A stretch of 64,000 nucleotides of DNA, taken from positions 1 through 64,000 of the forward strand of contig NOWV01000184.1 in the NCBI GenBank assembly GCA_003344405.1, written 5' to 3'. Every line of letters starts with the position of its first letter. Positions within the stretch are counted from its first letter, which is position 1. The notes under the pieces were generated by a model, which was not told the origin of the DNA, ran no database searches, and saw only the letters and a program-made list of their open reading frames with translations. Positions 47,663 to 60,100 of the stretch are shown here, one piece after another. This stretch comes from Trichoplax sp. H2 (taxonomy: Eukaryota; Placozoa; Uniplacotomia; Trichoplacea). A program made the translations under genes and the position numbers.

Positions 47663-50600
47663 TTTAAAGATTCATTTTATTCTTCTAATCATTTGGCAGA
47701 TTCTGGTTGATTTAATGCTAGAATAATCTCATAATAAGAACAAGCTGTTTGTATTAAAGTATTCTAGATTGAGATAAATTAGAAACTCATATCTTACTCT
47801 TGCGCTAGTGATTATCTATCTCCTTAAATGTCCAAATTCAATTTTGATACTGATTTAGCAAGTAGCATAAATTAACTAAATAATATCTACATATATTTCA
47901 AGAGCAGATCATTATTAAAGAAAGATTTAAATTAAATACGTAGAATCAGTACACTTAGTAAGTACTAAACGAAATTGTCTGCATGTGTATACTATAGCTT
48001 CATGAAAAATTGAAGTAAATTAAATTAATCATAGGTAGTATGAGCTAGTAATGTAAGTCGATTGTAGTAATTTCTTCAGTACTGCCGCAACAAGCTATTC
48101 TAACTCAAAATTTAGTAAAATTCTTCTGCTATGAAGAACTGGCTTAATTAATCACAATTTGGGTTTACTGGGAGTGATCATAATGATTACGTTTGCCATC
48201 GTTTGTAGTCCAATTTTAAATCAATTCTATAGTTTGAAATGAAACTATTGAGTTCACTTAGATTTTTATCTATGACAAAAAATATTTTCAAGCCAATGCA
48301 TCAATTTCTCGTTCTAAAACCTCAAATTGGACTTTATTTAACACCCATAGTACCATGCTTCAGATTCATATAAACATTCTATTTGAAAATCGTAGCTTTG
48401 AGTTTATATATATATTAGTAACTACTGACTGTATCCATAGCTATTAATACACAAGTTTTGATAACCTTTCTATTCGGTGGTAAAATTGCAACTTTAAATT
48501 TATTTAAAAGACAAATATTTTAGCGTCTGAATTACTTGTCTATATTGCAGTAATGTTGCTACCACAACATGATCAATTTTAATACAGTCACTATTCTTAG
48601 AATTTACCGTACTAATCCATAATATCAACATTTTCTGCGAGTATAACAATTTCCATTAGGGCAGTTTGCAAAATGATCGACTTCGCATACGGTCACGTTC
48701 ATATATACGTATATATTGAGAAAGTAGCGTATTCATGTGAAAATTATAGAGAGCTTTAGGTATACTGCCGTGTATGTAAGAGTATAGAACCAACTATCAC
48801 CTTGTACAGCTATTTATAAAAATTTTATTAGCTTTATTACGTATCTTTCTGTAGAATAGAATCTGAATTTCAACATTTTATAGGAATAAATTATTCTCTA
48901 TTAATAGTATTAAAAACGGGAAAGATTTTATTCATATGATAAAGAAGCATAAGATATTTCGGTGTTCATTAGCGTTTAAGTCCATAAAACTGTATAGCTT
49001 TTCTTTTTAGAAATATTACAAAAGCACATCACTAATATTTTACTATTAGGATGAATAGGAACTTTTACTGACAATATACTACGACATATTAAAACATTTC
49101 TTTAAAGCGTAACTGATGCATAGCGTTTGCAATTAAAATTGGAGAAACAATTCTTTTTTTACGCTGTTCATGTATTTGATATAACAGATAGTTGTAAGAT
49201 CTAATTTATTGGTATGGTTTCTCGAAAATTGATTATTATATGATATGCAGTAGCACACATATTTCCGTACGATTCTCTTTGGCTTGATTTATATGTTACC
49301 TTTGTCGTTTTTTTGCGATCATTTAAAAGGTTTATTTGATCAAATATTTAGATTCCAAATAGTATTCTATTTTTTATATCCGAAATATAAATCGGTAAAG
49401 CTTATTCTTGAATAGTAACTTTAATATCAACAGATTGCATAACGAAAGGGCAACATAAATTACCAATTCATTATCTTGCTGTAATAGTCAATCATTTTAT
49501 CAGCATATTTCTCTTTGGAATTTATTTTAAATATCGACGACGTTGCCCGGCTTTTATAGTACCGATTCGATTAATATCCTAGGATAAATAATAAACTACA
49601 TAATATCAGTATTCATAGACAAATAAACTAATCCTTAGAATTATCTTACGCGCATTTGATTATCAAATAATTTATTTATTTTCGTCTTTCCGTGCATTAG
49701 TAATTACACAGTTGAAATAGCTAAGAAAATGAGCTTTTCTTTTCCTATTTAGATATACATTGACCTACAGCTATCACATTCAAATTTTCGAATGAACTTT
49801 CCGTAAAAATCAATATTATTGCTATCACCTTGTGTTACGTATTAAATTAGTTAGTACTTCAGATATTTGTTATACGCGCATATTCGCATATCTTCAAGTA
49901 AATGAACTGGAGAAAGATAGAAATTGGAACGTAGGATCTTCATGTATTTATTATTGATGCCAAAGATACTCTTAGGAAACGATGATAGACTCGATAATCT
50001 ATAACTAGGCTGCTTCGATTTATTAGCAAGGCCATATGACTATAATTTTATTGAAATAATCATGTTTATTAAAATTCTTAAAACATCTCTAACTCATATT
50101 GCCAAAGATAATTATCGTCTCAGGGCTTCTAGTGGCAGTAAAGCATGCAAAGTTTACGTATAAGTATAAATCGGTAGCTACAGCTAATTCATACGAATTG
50201 TCAGATCATGTATTACTTCGATTTCCGTTTTGAATTGTTGTAATGAACTAAATAATAACTAAAACCTAAAGTTGTATTGTCTTGTTGCCTTAACCTTGAT
50301 TTTCTTCGGAGGCGGTCAATATGACTCAGACTTTCTTTATTCTTCACCTGCTTGTCAGTTCGCCATAGAAACCTGGAACATTATTGCAATTTTGCAATTA
50401 AAGCAGACATTACGATAATAACATAGCAGTGTTGACTACGTAACCTATTCAATTTCAAACTTTAAATCATCAAATTAAATTTCATTTCATTATTCATCAT
50501 GCTGCATGTAAAATATCAGCTTCTATCTATCATTTACATTATTAACATCGCCATACGCGTAGATTAAGTCCTTGATTACTCAAGAAGTTTCACATATCGT

Positions 50601-51144
50601 ACAGACAGCATCTCTTGAGGTAGATTTTACTTGCTTATTTTCACGTAATAGATTTATTTGCCTCTAACAGACATCCATCTCGCTGCCATGCTAAATTATT
50701 CTAAGAATGTGTTAAAATATTAAATTTCGTTCAGGTTTTAATATGGTCACAAGTACAAAATTCTCCTGCATTGTGATATATCAGTAAAGTTGTCAATTGC
50801 GCATTTATTATTTTTTCGAAATTTGTTAAAAATTTTAGTTCCTATCTAGTAGAACATATGCAGCGTTAATACCCTGTGTTGCAATATTGTATTTGACTGA
50901 TTTTTAAAAATCCTAAAATATCAGTCCGTTCGATATAACCATGCCTGACAATTAATAATTTTCTTGAATCTTCGGTGGAAATGCTACATTATGTAGCTTA
51001 TAATACAACAGTAAGACGCTTGAGGTGCGTGAATGCATCAACATGGTTATCAAAACCTAATAGTACTTTTAGTTTTGACATTGAATTATGCTATGTCTAT
51101 CTTTGTTAACGCATTTATAAATTATCTGGATGGGATCGAAATAG

Positions 51145-51498
51145 TTACTGTATAAGGAAATACGATATCAATTTAATAACATTTTCCCGTTTAAATATAT
51201 AGACGTATATCCATCCTAAGTAAAGCTTGTTCTGTCCAAATTCTTGCTTCAGTAGGAACAATGGGGTAGTTCTGCGAATTAATTGAAGTGCATTATTAAC
51301 GTTGTTTCCAAGAAGGAAAGTTGTGTTTGACAGCTTATACAGTAATGCACTAGATTCATACGAGTAATAATAACTATAACTTAATGGCATGGCAGTTTTA
51401 ATTTTAGAACGGGCTGATACTGTATTCTTGCGTCTTAAGTACATCTTGTAATATTTTTCATAGCTCATTGGATTAGAGGGAATCTTTATAACAATCAT
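51145..51498 (-). CDS. Open frame of 117 codons, hypothetical
   Basis: This is the longest uninterrupted ATG-to-stop frame outside the PDE1 tail. The peptide begins MIVIKIPSNPMSYEKYYKMY. It is rich in Tyr, Leu, Ile, Lys and Asn, with a Tyr/Ser run near residues 40-49 and basic residues near residues 22-34. I recognise no family, signal peptide or clear membrane segment. In AT-rich DNA of this length a chance frame of about this size is not surprising. It lies antisense to the proposed PDE1 intron 1. It could be a small single-exon gene, an exon, or noise, and noise is the likeliest. Confidence 0.15.
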   Translation of the reverse strand: MIVIKIPSNPMSYEKYYKMYLRRKNTVSARSKIKTAMPLSYSYYYSYESSALLYKLSNTTFLLGNNVNNALQLIRRTTPLFLLKQEFGQNKLYLGWIYVYIFKRENVIKLISYFLIQ

Positions 51499-51682
51499 CT
51501 ACACAAATTCAATTCTATTTTCAGTTTCAATATTATTAAAAGCTAATTTATCTTAAAATAAGTGAACTGTATTACTGGAACAATATATTTTATGTAGCAA
51601 GAATGACTTGCAAAAATACCCTTGAAATCCATTCCCAGCGCTTTAATTACAAATTATAGCGTTGTATTAAATTCTGTTCCAT

Positions 51683-51702
51683 AGGGAGAGAATTTTTTCT
51701 CT
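51683..51702. other. Perfect inverted repeat with T-rich loop
   Basis: GGAGAGAA and TTCTCTCC are exact reverse complements around a short TTTT stretch. The hairpin is isolated, in non-coding DNA. Confidence 0.65.
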
Positions 51703-54700
51703 CCAACCTGTCAGAAAGTTAACTGAAGAATACGAGAAGCCCTTCTTACATTACAAAATAAGTGAGGAAATATGCAAAACCGTTCAAAAGAACTAGACAG
51801 GCTACTAACTTCCTGCAAGTAAATAATCGCGGTTCATCCCTGCTTGAATTATCATTTCATTTGTATACGGGTATGTCATATTTCGGTAAGGAAATGATAT
51901 TTCTTTATCTTAATTAGACCTTCACTAGCTCAAAGAGGGGAAAAATTGACACATTACTCTATTTTTGGCATCCGATCAATTTTTATCTTTTATCTAAGCT
52001 ATTTTTAGACGTTATCTCGATAAGATTATTTTCAAGTCGTTCTCGTTCATTATTTCATTTTTTATCTTTCAATTTATTTATTTGCTCTGTAGTAATGATT
52101 AATAGTTCTTTTCCATTTAGTATTTTATAACTGTTATTTAATGTTATGATTAATGACATAAGCTATTATCGATTTCAATTTTAGTACCATTTTCTAATAT
52201 TGCAGCCAATGCTTGTTTCAATTTATGTTGATTAGCAGTTTTATCCAGCAGTAAATCATTTCATTGTCTTGACGCCTGGCGACATTTCATTACCGTCTTT
52301 GTTTTATACTTTTTATTGCTTACAGAAATCTTCATCATCATCGGCTGCATAGCACAGTCGCATTGTACCATGTATTTATTTACATTTCCATTTCGAGGTT
52401 ATTATCTCCCTGGTCTCCTACAGATAGCTTTCATGACCGGTATTTGTTGATCCTGACATATTGTATTTTTTATTTCGAGTCATTATCAATATCTTTAAAG
52501 GCTTCATTGCCAAGATAAACGGCGTATGGTCTGATTGATACTCTATGAACTTATTTAATCTAAAGAATTACGACATTTATTGTAATAATTCTCTCCTATC
52601 GTAATAGAAATCTGAATGATATTCCGGTACCGAGTTACCTGTAATATATTTTGATTAAATGCATTGTTACTATTGTTGAAACTAATGCCTATTCAGTTGA
52701 TTGCAATACATATGATAATATGGTACAATGATAGACCGTAGACTTCGTAATATTGCTATAATAAGCCCTGAACTAAACCCTAAATCTTCTCTACAATTGA
52801 AAACGATATAAGATATTTTAAGCGTTATGACCTTCAAAATTTTCGGAAATAAATGAATGAAAAATGATAATTACATCAATCCAAGATCTGTTGAGAATTA
52901 ATTAACTAAATTATTATCTTACCTTATTTTCCCTTTACCTACTAAGTAGCTTTACCGAATTGAAAGAGCAATGACGTTCTCTCAATTAGTAATCGACTTT
53001 TTTATTTAATTTTCAATTTAAAACGTCCATCAAGATTGATTAAAAACTTTACCTATCGCTTAATCTACTTATTATATCGAATAAAGTAAAGATGCTCTTA
53101 ATAAATACCTTTCATAATCATATATGGGAGGATTCTTTTAATTCAGTTCTTCATATCTATGGTGTCTAATGCCCCCATATACTATCTACAATACACTATG
53201 CCTTCTACATTGATATTTTTTTGAAATCATTTAAATTGTCCTCTTTACATCCACCTGACATTCATCGATATTTTTATTTTTATTGACTTAATTTTATATA
53301 CTTTAATTGAACGATAAAATTCAAATAATGATGATGATGATAATAAGAATGATAAATATTTCCCTGATATAGAAACTCCTTAAATTAATCACATTTTGTA
53401 CAAAAAGTAAAAACAATATAAAATCGTGCAATTATGTCAACTGTAGTTATTTGATTGCATTTAGCTAGCGTAAGTTTCACTAGCTATTTAATAGCAAATA
53501 TTTTTACAAATCGTAATAAAGGCACCATTAAACGCTGCAATACATAAAATCATTTAAATTAAGGCATAATTTTATTATATTCAATTAGTTGGTCTATAGA
53601 AAATAAATTACACGCATTAATTATTCACCGGGCTTAAATTTTCATTTTGTTTCTATCTCTCTCTATCAAAACATAATCAGCCCATAACGGCCATCGACAG
53701 TCCATTACCTCTCAAACATTGCTAAAAATTAATGGCAAGAAAATTCCCTCATCAGTATCAGCTAGAAATCGTAAGTATGAATATGTACCAACTTATTTGA
53801 ATCATCTTTCGACTTCTACATTTGTATGCAGTTTATGAAAAGTTTTTTTTAATTTCACTTTCGATTCAATGAGACCGAAAAGCATTTACTAATTACATAT
53901 TGACGAATGAGTAAGAAAATTTGGTAATGAAGGAAGAGAATTCATGAAATTTTTCTAGGAAAATTATCGTAACGGTTTACTATCTGTGAATTGCTCCTAG
54001 CTATTAAATGTTTCACTTTATGAACGTATAGCTAATAATAGTCAATGAATTATGAAATGAAGCCTTCAATATAATGTACTACAAGATATTATTTGTAATA
54101 TAATTTACGTGGCATTAAACTTGATATTAATAAGTAGGAATCTAGTGATGAAAGATGCTTAAAAGTTTGTACCTTGGAAAGTAAAGTACGATAGAAAGAT
54201 TTATAACTAGACCTACGGAGTATCGAACTCTACAATAGTGCCATAAAGTTAGCGAGAGCAAATAAAACTTTTAATGCAGAAAATTTGTCTTGATAAGTTT
54301 TATTCAGAAATCGATAGTATATTGATCTCCAAAGTAGCAGATATTAGTAGGCAAATTACAATTGAGTAGGTAATAGAATAATTTAATGTTTTATATACGT
54401 CTTATAAAATACGATCACGAAAATTCCAAAGTTGCAGAAAATTAGAACTTTATTAGATCTAATACAAAGACTAGCTACATACAGCTCTACTGTAACCGAA
54501 TACAACTACTGAAAGACTTCTAGAAAGAACGATCGGATAATCTATTATCTCCTGCTTTTATACCCTCCGTAGCCTTCGCAGCTACAATCAGCATAACAGC
54601 ATTCTATTATATTTTACTCATATTCAGCTTATTATTAGTTGCAATATTTTACAGCGAACCATCATTAATCTAATATGGAAATGATTACAGTATTTTCGTA

Positions 54701-55489
54701 GACATTATTCGCATCACTCAAAGTACAATGAACTAAGCATATCCTAATATATAATTTACAATTCTATTTCTACCTCTAACCATATTGGTAGCTCGATATC
54801 TTACTGTGCAGTATCTACAGTATATAGTCATCTGTACTCTGGCATAGAGTTTATCCTTATAGTCTACAGTATAATTATGGGCTAGCTAATATATACATAT
54901 ATATCATAAGATAAATACAGAAAACATAATACCGTATAGATATCATACTAAACATGGCTAATAGCCTACAATCACAATACTAAGTTACTAAGTTATTTTA
55001 CAGTATGGTTTGCATGAAATTGGGTACTACGTTGCTTAATATAAATATAACTTTAAGTAATAACTTAGAAATTAAAATAAAGCATTATGAAGAGAATTGT
55101 GTGTACTTTCTCTACTGTGCCTTTAAAAGACATTCGGTTAGGATTAAATAGCGATGATAAAGGACTAGCTATCAGTATGATGAAATTGATGACTTAAAAA
55201 TGATCTTCGCTGTAGGTATGGCCGCCGGATAAAAAAAGCAGAATTTAAGCGAAAACTAGTTGTTACTATTCCAATACTTACTGTAGAATGGTTTTAACTC
55301 ATGGACAATATGCTGTACAATTTAATTAGGAAAATGATGTTAGGACTGTAATGAAATGAAAGATGTAGAGATCTAGCTACAAAACTTTAACAAATTTTGA
55401 TTCTACTTTCGTTACACTCCGATCGACTTAACGAAACTTTGACACCGAATAAAAATCTGAGGAAATAGTCGATCAACAATTTATTACAA

Positions 55490-56250
55490 AAAAAAGGAGA
55501 AGTATAAACCGAAAAACCTTACAAATACTTAACTTTAAGTATTAATAAAATAAGTGACAGACTTAAAAACTGTCAACAACCAAACGACCTTTCAAAAAGA
55601 AGAACGTTTTAACTTACGACAAATCGACCCTGAAGGCCTTTTAAATTTAACAATTTCTTCAAAAGAATCTTCTACTCTCCCTCTAAATTTTCTAATTGCA
55701 CTATCATTTATAGCGTTCGTAGAGCCGTCAGAGGTATTTAAAACTAAACATTTACTAACCAATCGCTCTTAAGATCCATTTTAGAAAACTACTTTGCCCC
55801 ATTTAAGAAAACAAAAATCATTCAAAGTTCAGATACAATTTACCCTTTTATTCTCTTACAAAACACTATAAAACCAACAAGTTAACTATAAAATATATCA
55901 AACTTCACTTCTAACATAATTTCTATCATTAATACATTATAAAAGTCTAAAAATTAACCTTTAAACATCAAGATTTAGTCATAAAAATAGCAGTCTAACT
56001 ACTTGACAATCAACACAACCTCTGCCAATTTCCATCTTATTTTCTATTTTCCTAACTATACTTTCCTAATGTGGCTTTCATGTCACGTCATAAAATTCCA
56101 AAGTTTCAGATTCATAACAAAAAGTTCAAATTTCAAAAATCGACTCTTACGATATTTTCCATAAACTAAAATCCAAAAATTAAAACAGAAAAATTATATC
56201 GGACATAAATCCGACAGGTTCCGGAATCCGAATCCGAAAAACCCGGATTT
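55490..56250. other. Strongly G-poor, C-rich segment of foreign character
   Basis: The plus strand here is very poor in G. In 55801-56160 I count about 21 G against about 72 C, while neighbouring DNA is roughly balanced. The segment contains a 72-codon plus-strand frame (55554-55772, GTG start, peptide MTDLKTVNNQTTFQKEERFN...). It ends with TCCGGAATCCGAATCCG-type short repeats at about 56219-56255. No terminal repeats or known protein are seen. It may be an inserted element (for example a solo LTR or a non-autonomous transposon) or a transcription-linked skewed region upstream of the PDE1 exons. Confidence 0.35.
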
Positions 56251-57122
56251 TATAAAGATCACAGTAATCGCTTATCAAGAAATTTTATATGACTACTGCG
56301 ACTACTTTTCTGACATTAGTATCGCTTAGTATTGACAATTGATATTTTAGCGTCAAGTTGTAAGGTAACTGTACGATTATAGACTACATTACAGTACTTT
56401 ACTGTCATGTTATAAATCCCCTTTTACTATGGATAGGGTTTTGTTACTAAGTCAAATTCATTTACAATTTGAATAGACGATCAAACGCTCTTTCTTTAGA
56501 TTAGGCAATTGCTCTAGGGCTACTTCTATAGTAATCTATATAATACTTTGTAAAATAATGAAGAAGAAAAGATGGCGACATGATGATTTGGCAGGGTAAA
56601 ACTTAAAGACACTATCACTTTATAGGTATTTTCTATAGTAAAATAATACTAGTTACGTACTAAAAGCTATAAAGGACTCCAATTTTAGTCCTTTACTACA
56701 CGACAATCCTACGCAAACTATGTCCGCTATAGTATGAGATATTTGAAGTTCTTGACGCACTTTCTATCATCAGAGAAGTTATCATACGTTGTAATTTAAA
56801 CTTTTTAACCTGGGTTTTATGATGATAATTCGAGATTTCATTCAAAAAAGTTCGCAGTTATTATAGAATAAATCAGGATGTGACTTAGCCAATCTAAAAG
56901 ATGAAATTTAGTATAGATATAAGTATTTGATTAATTAGCCTTCCAACGAATGTCTTGGGTCAAATTATAAAGGTGGAAGGGGTGAATGGCAGAAAAATTG
57001 AGGCTATGACATTTGTTCAGATTTGTTGTTCTTTTCATAACTAGAAGCAATGGTGGAAATTAAACTATTAATTAACTACTCAACATCTTCACTATAATAA
57101 CAGTCTTTTACTTTATTAACAG
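56251..57122 (+). other. End of the intron upstream of the first firm PDE1 exon
   Basis: Non-coding. It ends with a good acceptor: the tract CTTTTACTTTATTAACAG directly precedes the exon. In-frame stops lie just upstream, so the exon must be entered by splicing, or translation must begin at the internal Met at 57291-57293. Confidence 0.5.
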
Positions 57123-60100
57123 GTGTAACAGCGAGTTCTACTGCGATATCGGCAGGAATATCAACATCTACTACTACTGGAGCTAACAACGTTTCTGGCT
57201 CTGGTGTACCAATAACGGTAGATCCTGAATCATCACCTGACCATCCAGTTATCGGTTTTCAAGACAATTCCTCTGGTCAAGGTAATTTTATGAAGGAACT
57301 GAGTTTAGATACTTTACCTCATCCCGAATCGGATCGAGCGCCAGTTGAAGCCTTGCATCGGTATGTATGTGCTCATATGTATATTTTATAGCGCCATAAT
57401 TTACCGACTTGATTTTCTGTTTTAAGTCAGATACTTATAACAAGTTGCATGACAAATTTATTCTCCGACACATTGCATTCCGATTGAAATTACGATGATA
57501 CCATTTTTTAGTTATCATCCTTGAGATTTCTGCCATTTAGAGTTGCATACAATGGAATCAAAGTAGCTTTCATTTATAGGAATCAATAAGTAAAATATAT
57601 TTCCCATGATATAGCTAGATTACACGGAAATTATGTAAAAAGAGCAGTGGAGTTCATATCACAACTTAAATAATATATCTATTCTATTTACAACGAAGCA
57701 GCTTTTGATCGTTTCAATTTTAATGGCTGTCTACATCGCTTATAAGCATCAATTAATATATCCAATATTGCTATAATTTTGCTTTGGGGAAAATGAGTTT
57801 ATGTCTTCCAAAATCAACTGATCAACAAACAGCGATTAAATAATTCTTTTTATTGCATTGAAGCCTTGTTCTCTAGTATAAACACATGTAATATCTGAAT
57901 TCGTATTTGCCTTGTACTTCAGAAATTCGACGTAAAATTCTTGAATTGGTAGTGGTTTTTGAATACTTTAGAATCGTACAAATCACTCAAATATTTTCTG
58001 CATTTAAAATTGCGATAAATTTTATTCCATCAACTGATGGTTCAAGTGCAATAAAGTGTTGCAACTACAACAGGAGTTTAGAGCTATAATTTTAGTTTTA
58101 TTTCTAGCAGAATTTGTTATGGTTATGTTAATCTTGGTAGTTTATTCGACAGTAAAAAGAATAGATTAATCGACATTAGTTTTAAAACTAATATCAGAAA
58201 TGAGTTGTTAGTTATATCATCCTTTAATTTACAACATTTAGATCAACGAATAGAACTAAGTGACGTCTTAGTCTCGAAACGAAAAAGCTCAAAACATACA
58301 TTTCATAGTTGAGAAAGAATACTTTCGTTGATGATAATAACTTTGTATAGTGAATTGTATTTTACGAGCAATAGCGACTATAGCATCCATTCAATTGCCT
58401 TAGAATGATATGCAAATTGTTTTCTGGCACCCAAAAAACTTTTAAAATGCGTTCTTACCAATATACTTAAGGATATGGATAATCTCTACAATTAGTTTTA
58501 ATACTTTATTCATATTCAAATTTTATTAGGCTAAGAAGAATCATTGGGCTAATAGACTGTGGAATGAAATTAAATTATAAAGATATTCGTGAGAATATCA
58601 ATTATGTTATAGATGCCTTTGATGATTATGTTTTACAACGCCGCCGATTTAGCAAAATAGAGTAAGTACTATCAAACTAATTAGTATAGGCGTACTAAGC
58701 TTACTTTCATTAAGAACTGAAATTTAAATGCAGATATGGCATTATAATATCTTGCATACAAAAATTTTGTACTTTCTCTTCAGCCACTCCTAATACGCCG
58801 TAGCTAAGTATAGAGTAATTTTTAAATTTTTAGTAGTACTTATCAATTGAGCAGCTAAGCAGTATAGCTTGCTTTAGAATCGATTACTTTTATTATGTTG
58901 CACATAGAAGACACTAAAACTATCGCAATGCTATAATTACTACAGCGTAATAGGAGCAAAAGATCTTTAGCTTCAGTTTGCTGATTAGCTTAAGATCAAA
59001 GTTAATATATATAAATAGATAATGCTAGTCGAAATTAATATTATGATTGAAACATTAACATCACCTATATAGATGCTAATACATGATTGCCTTCTTTTCT
59101 TAGATATCCTGGCTTTGATGACACTACGACTAAGGGTATTATCAGTGACGAACCTGACGATGCCGAGATGAAAGTTAAAGAATGGATTGATGGTAGTATT
59201 GTAGTCCACGATGAAACTGAAAAAGAGGCTAACCGAGCTAAATTTTGCCGATTGATTAGCACAGTTCGGGTTAGCTTGTTAGTTGGCAAGTAAGTATTTT
59301 ATTGTGCTATTTATAAGATATTCTTATGGCTATTGTGGATTTTGCTAGACTGTCGACTAGGAATTTAGCTATAAATAATTATCAATAATTAATTAATACT
59401 AATCGTTGCAGAGCTGCAAGAAATGGTTTTTCATTACAGTATACACCAGAAATAGAAGCGTTACTGCAGGTAAGAGTTAATAGCGATCGATGATTTGCTC
59501 TCTTTGGTAAAACATTGGTAGCATCCAACTATTTCACTGATATAATTTTCGCTAACGCCTTCAGTCTAACTTCACTTGCTCATATTAGCGACAGAAATTC
59601 ATTTCAGCACTTGCTAATTATGCATTAATATTATGATGTTTAGCAAACCGATCAGTGGACATTCGATAACTTCTACCTCAGCGATATTACTAAAGGACAG
59701 CCGCTACGATATATGGGATACGAACTATTTCATAAGAATTGCAATTTACTGAACAAATTTGACGTAAGTATATTTAAGAAAGTTGATTTAGATATATATA
59801 CTTGGCTACAACTAACTGATCAGTTACTATCCAGCTATACCCTTGAAGTACAAAATGAAACTTAAAAATTGCTCTTCACCTATTAGATAACCGTAAGCTG
59901 TTTTGATGCTTTCCTTCAAACTGTTCAGCAAGGCTATGCAAAATATGATAATCCATATCATAATGTTATTCATGCAACCGATGTTTTACAAACGGTCTAT
60001 TATCTAACTACCAAGACCGGTCTATTGGTGAGTGCGATATTAATGCAGTAGCAAGATTACGAGGGCATATTCATGAGCTTAGATTGATTTCAGCTAAAGT

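Larger units (their letters stand above)
47663..55480. other. Non-coding stretch within the proposed PDE1 intron 1
   Basis: Nothing here is clearly genic. A perfect hairpin (GGAGAGAA, TTTT spacer region, TTCTCTCC) lies at about 51683-51702. A GAT triplet run occurs at about 53323-53335. A start codon at 53732 leads to a GTAAGT donor after 13 codons, but the phase does not fit the PDE1 exon at 57123. One longer open frame (51145-51498) is described separately. Confidence 0.35.

Noticed and set aside
53732-53770. Mini-exon MARKFPHQYQLEI ending at GTAAGT
   Set aside because: It ends in phase 0, which would put a stop codon straight into the next PDE1 exon. With only 13 codons it is easily a chance event.
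59065-59289. Antisense frames opposite PDE1 exon 4
   Set aside because: They are shadows of the real plus-strand exon, which matches PDE1 proteins and has correct splice phases.
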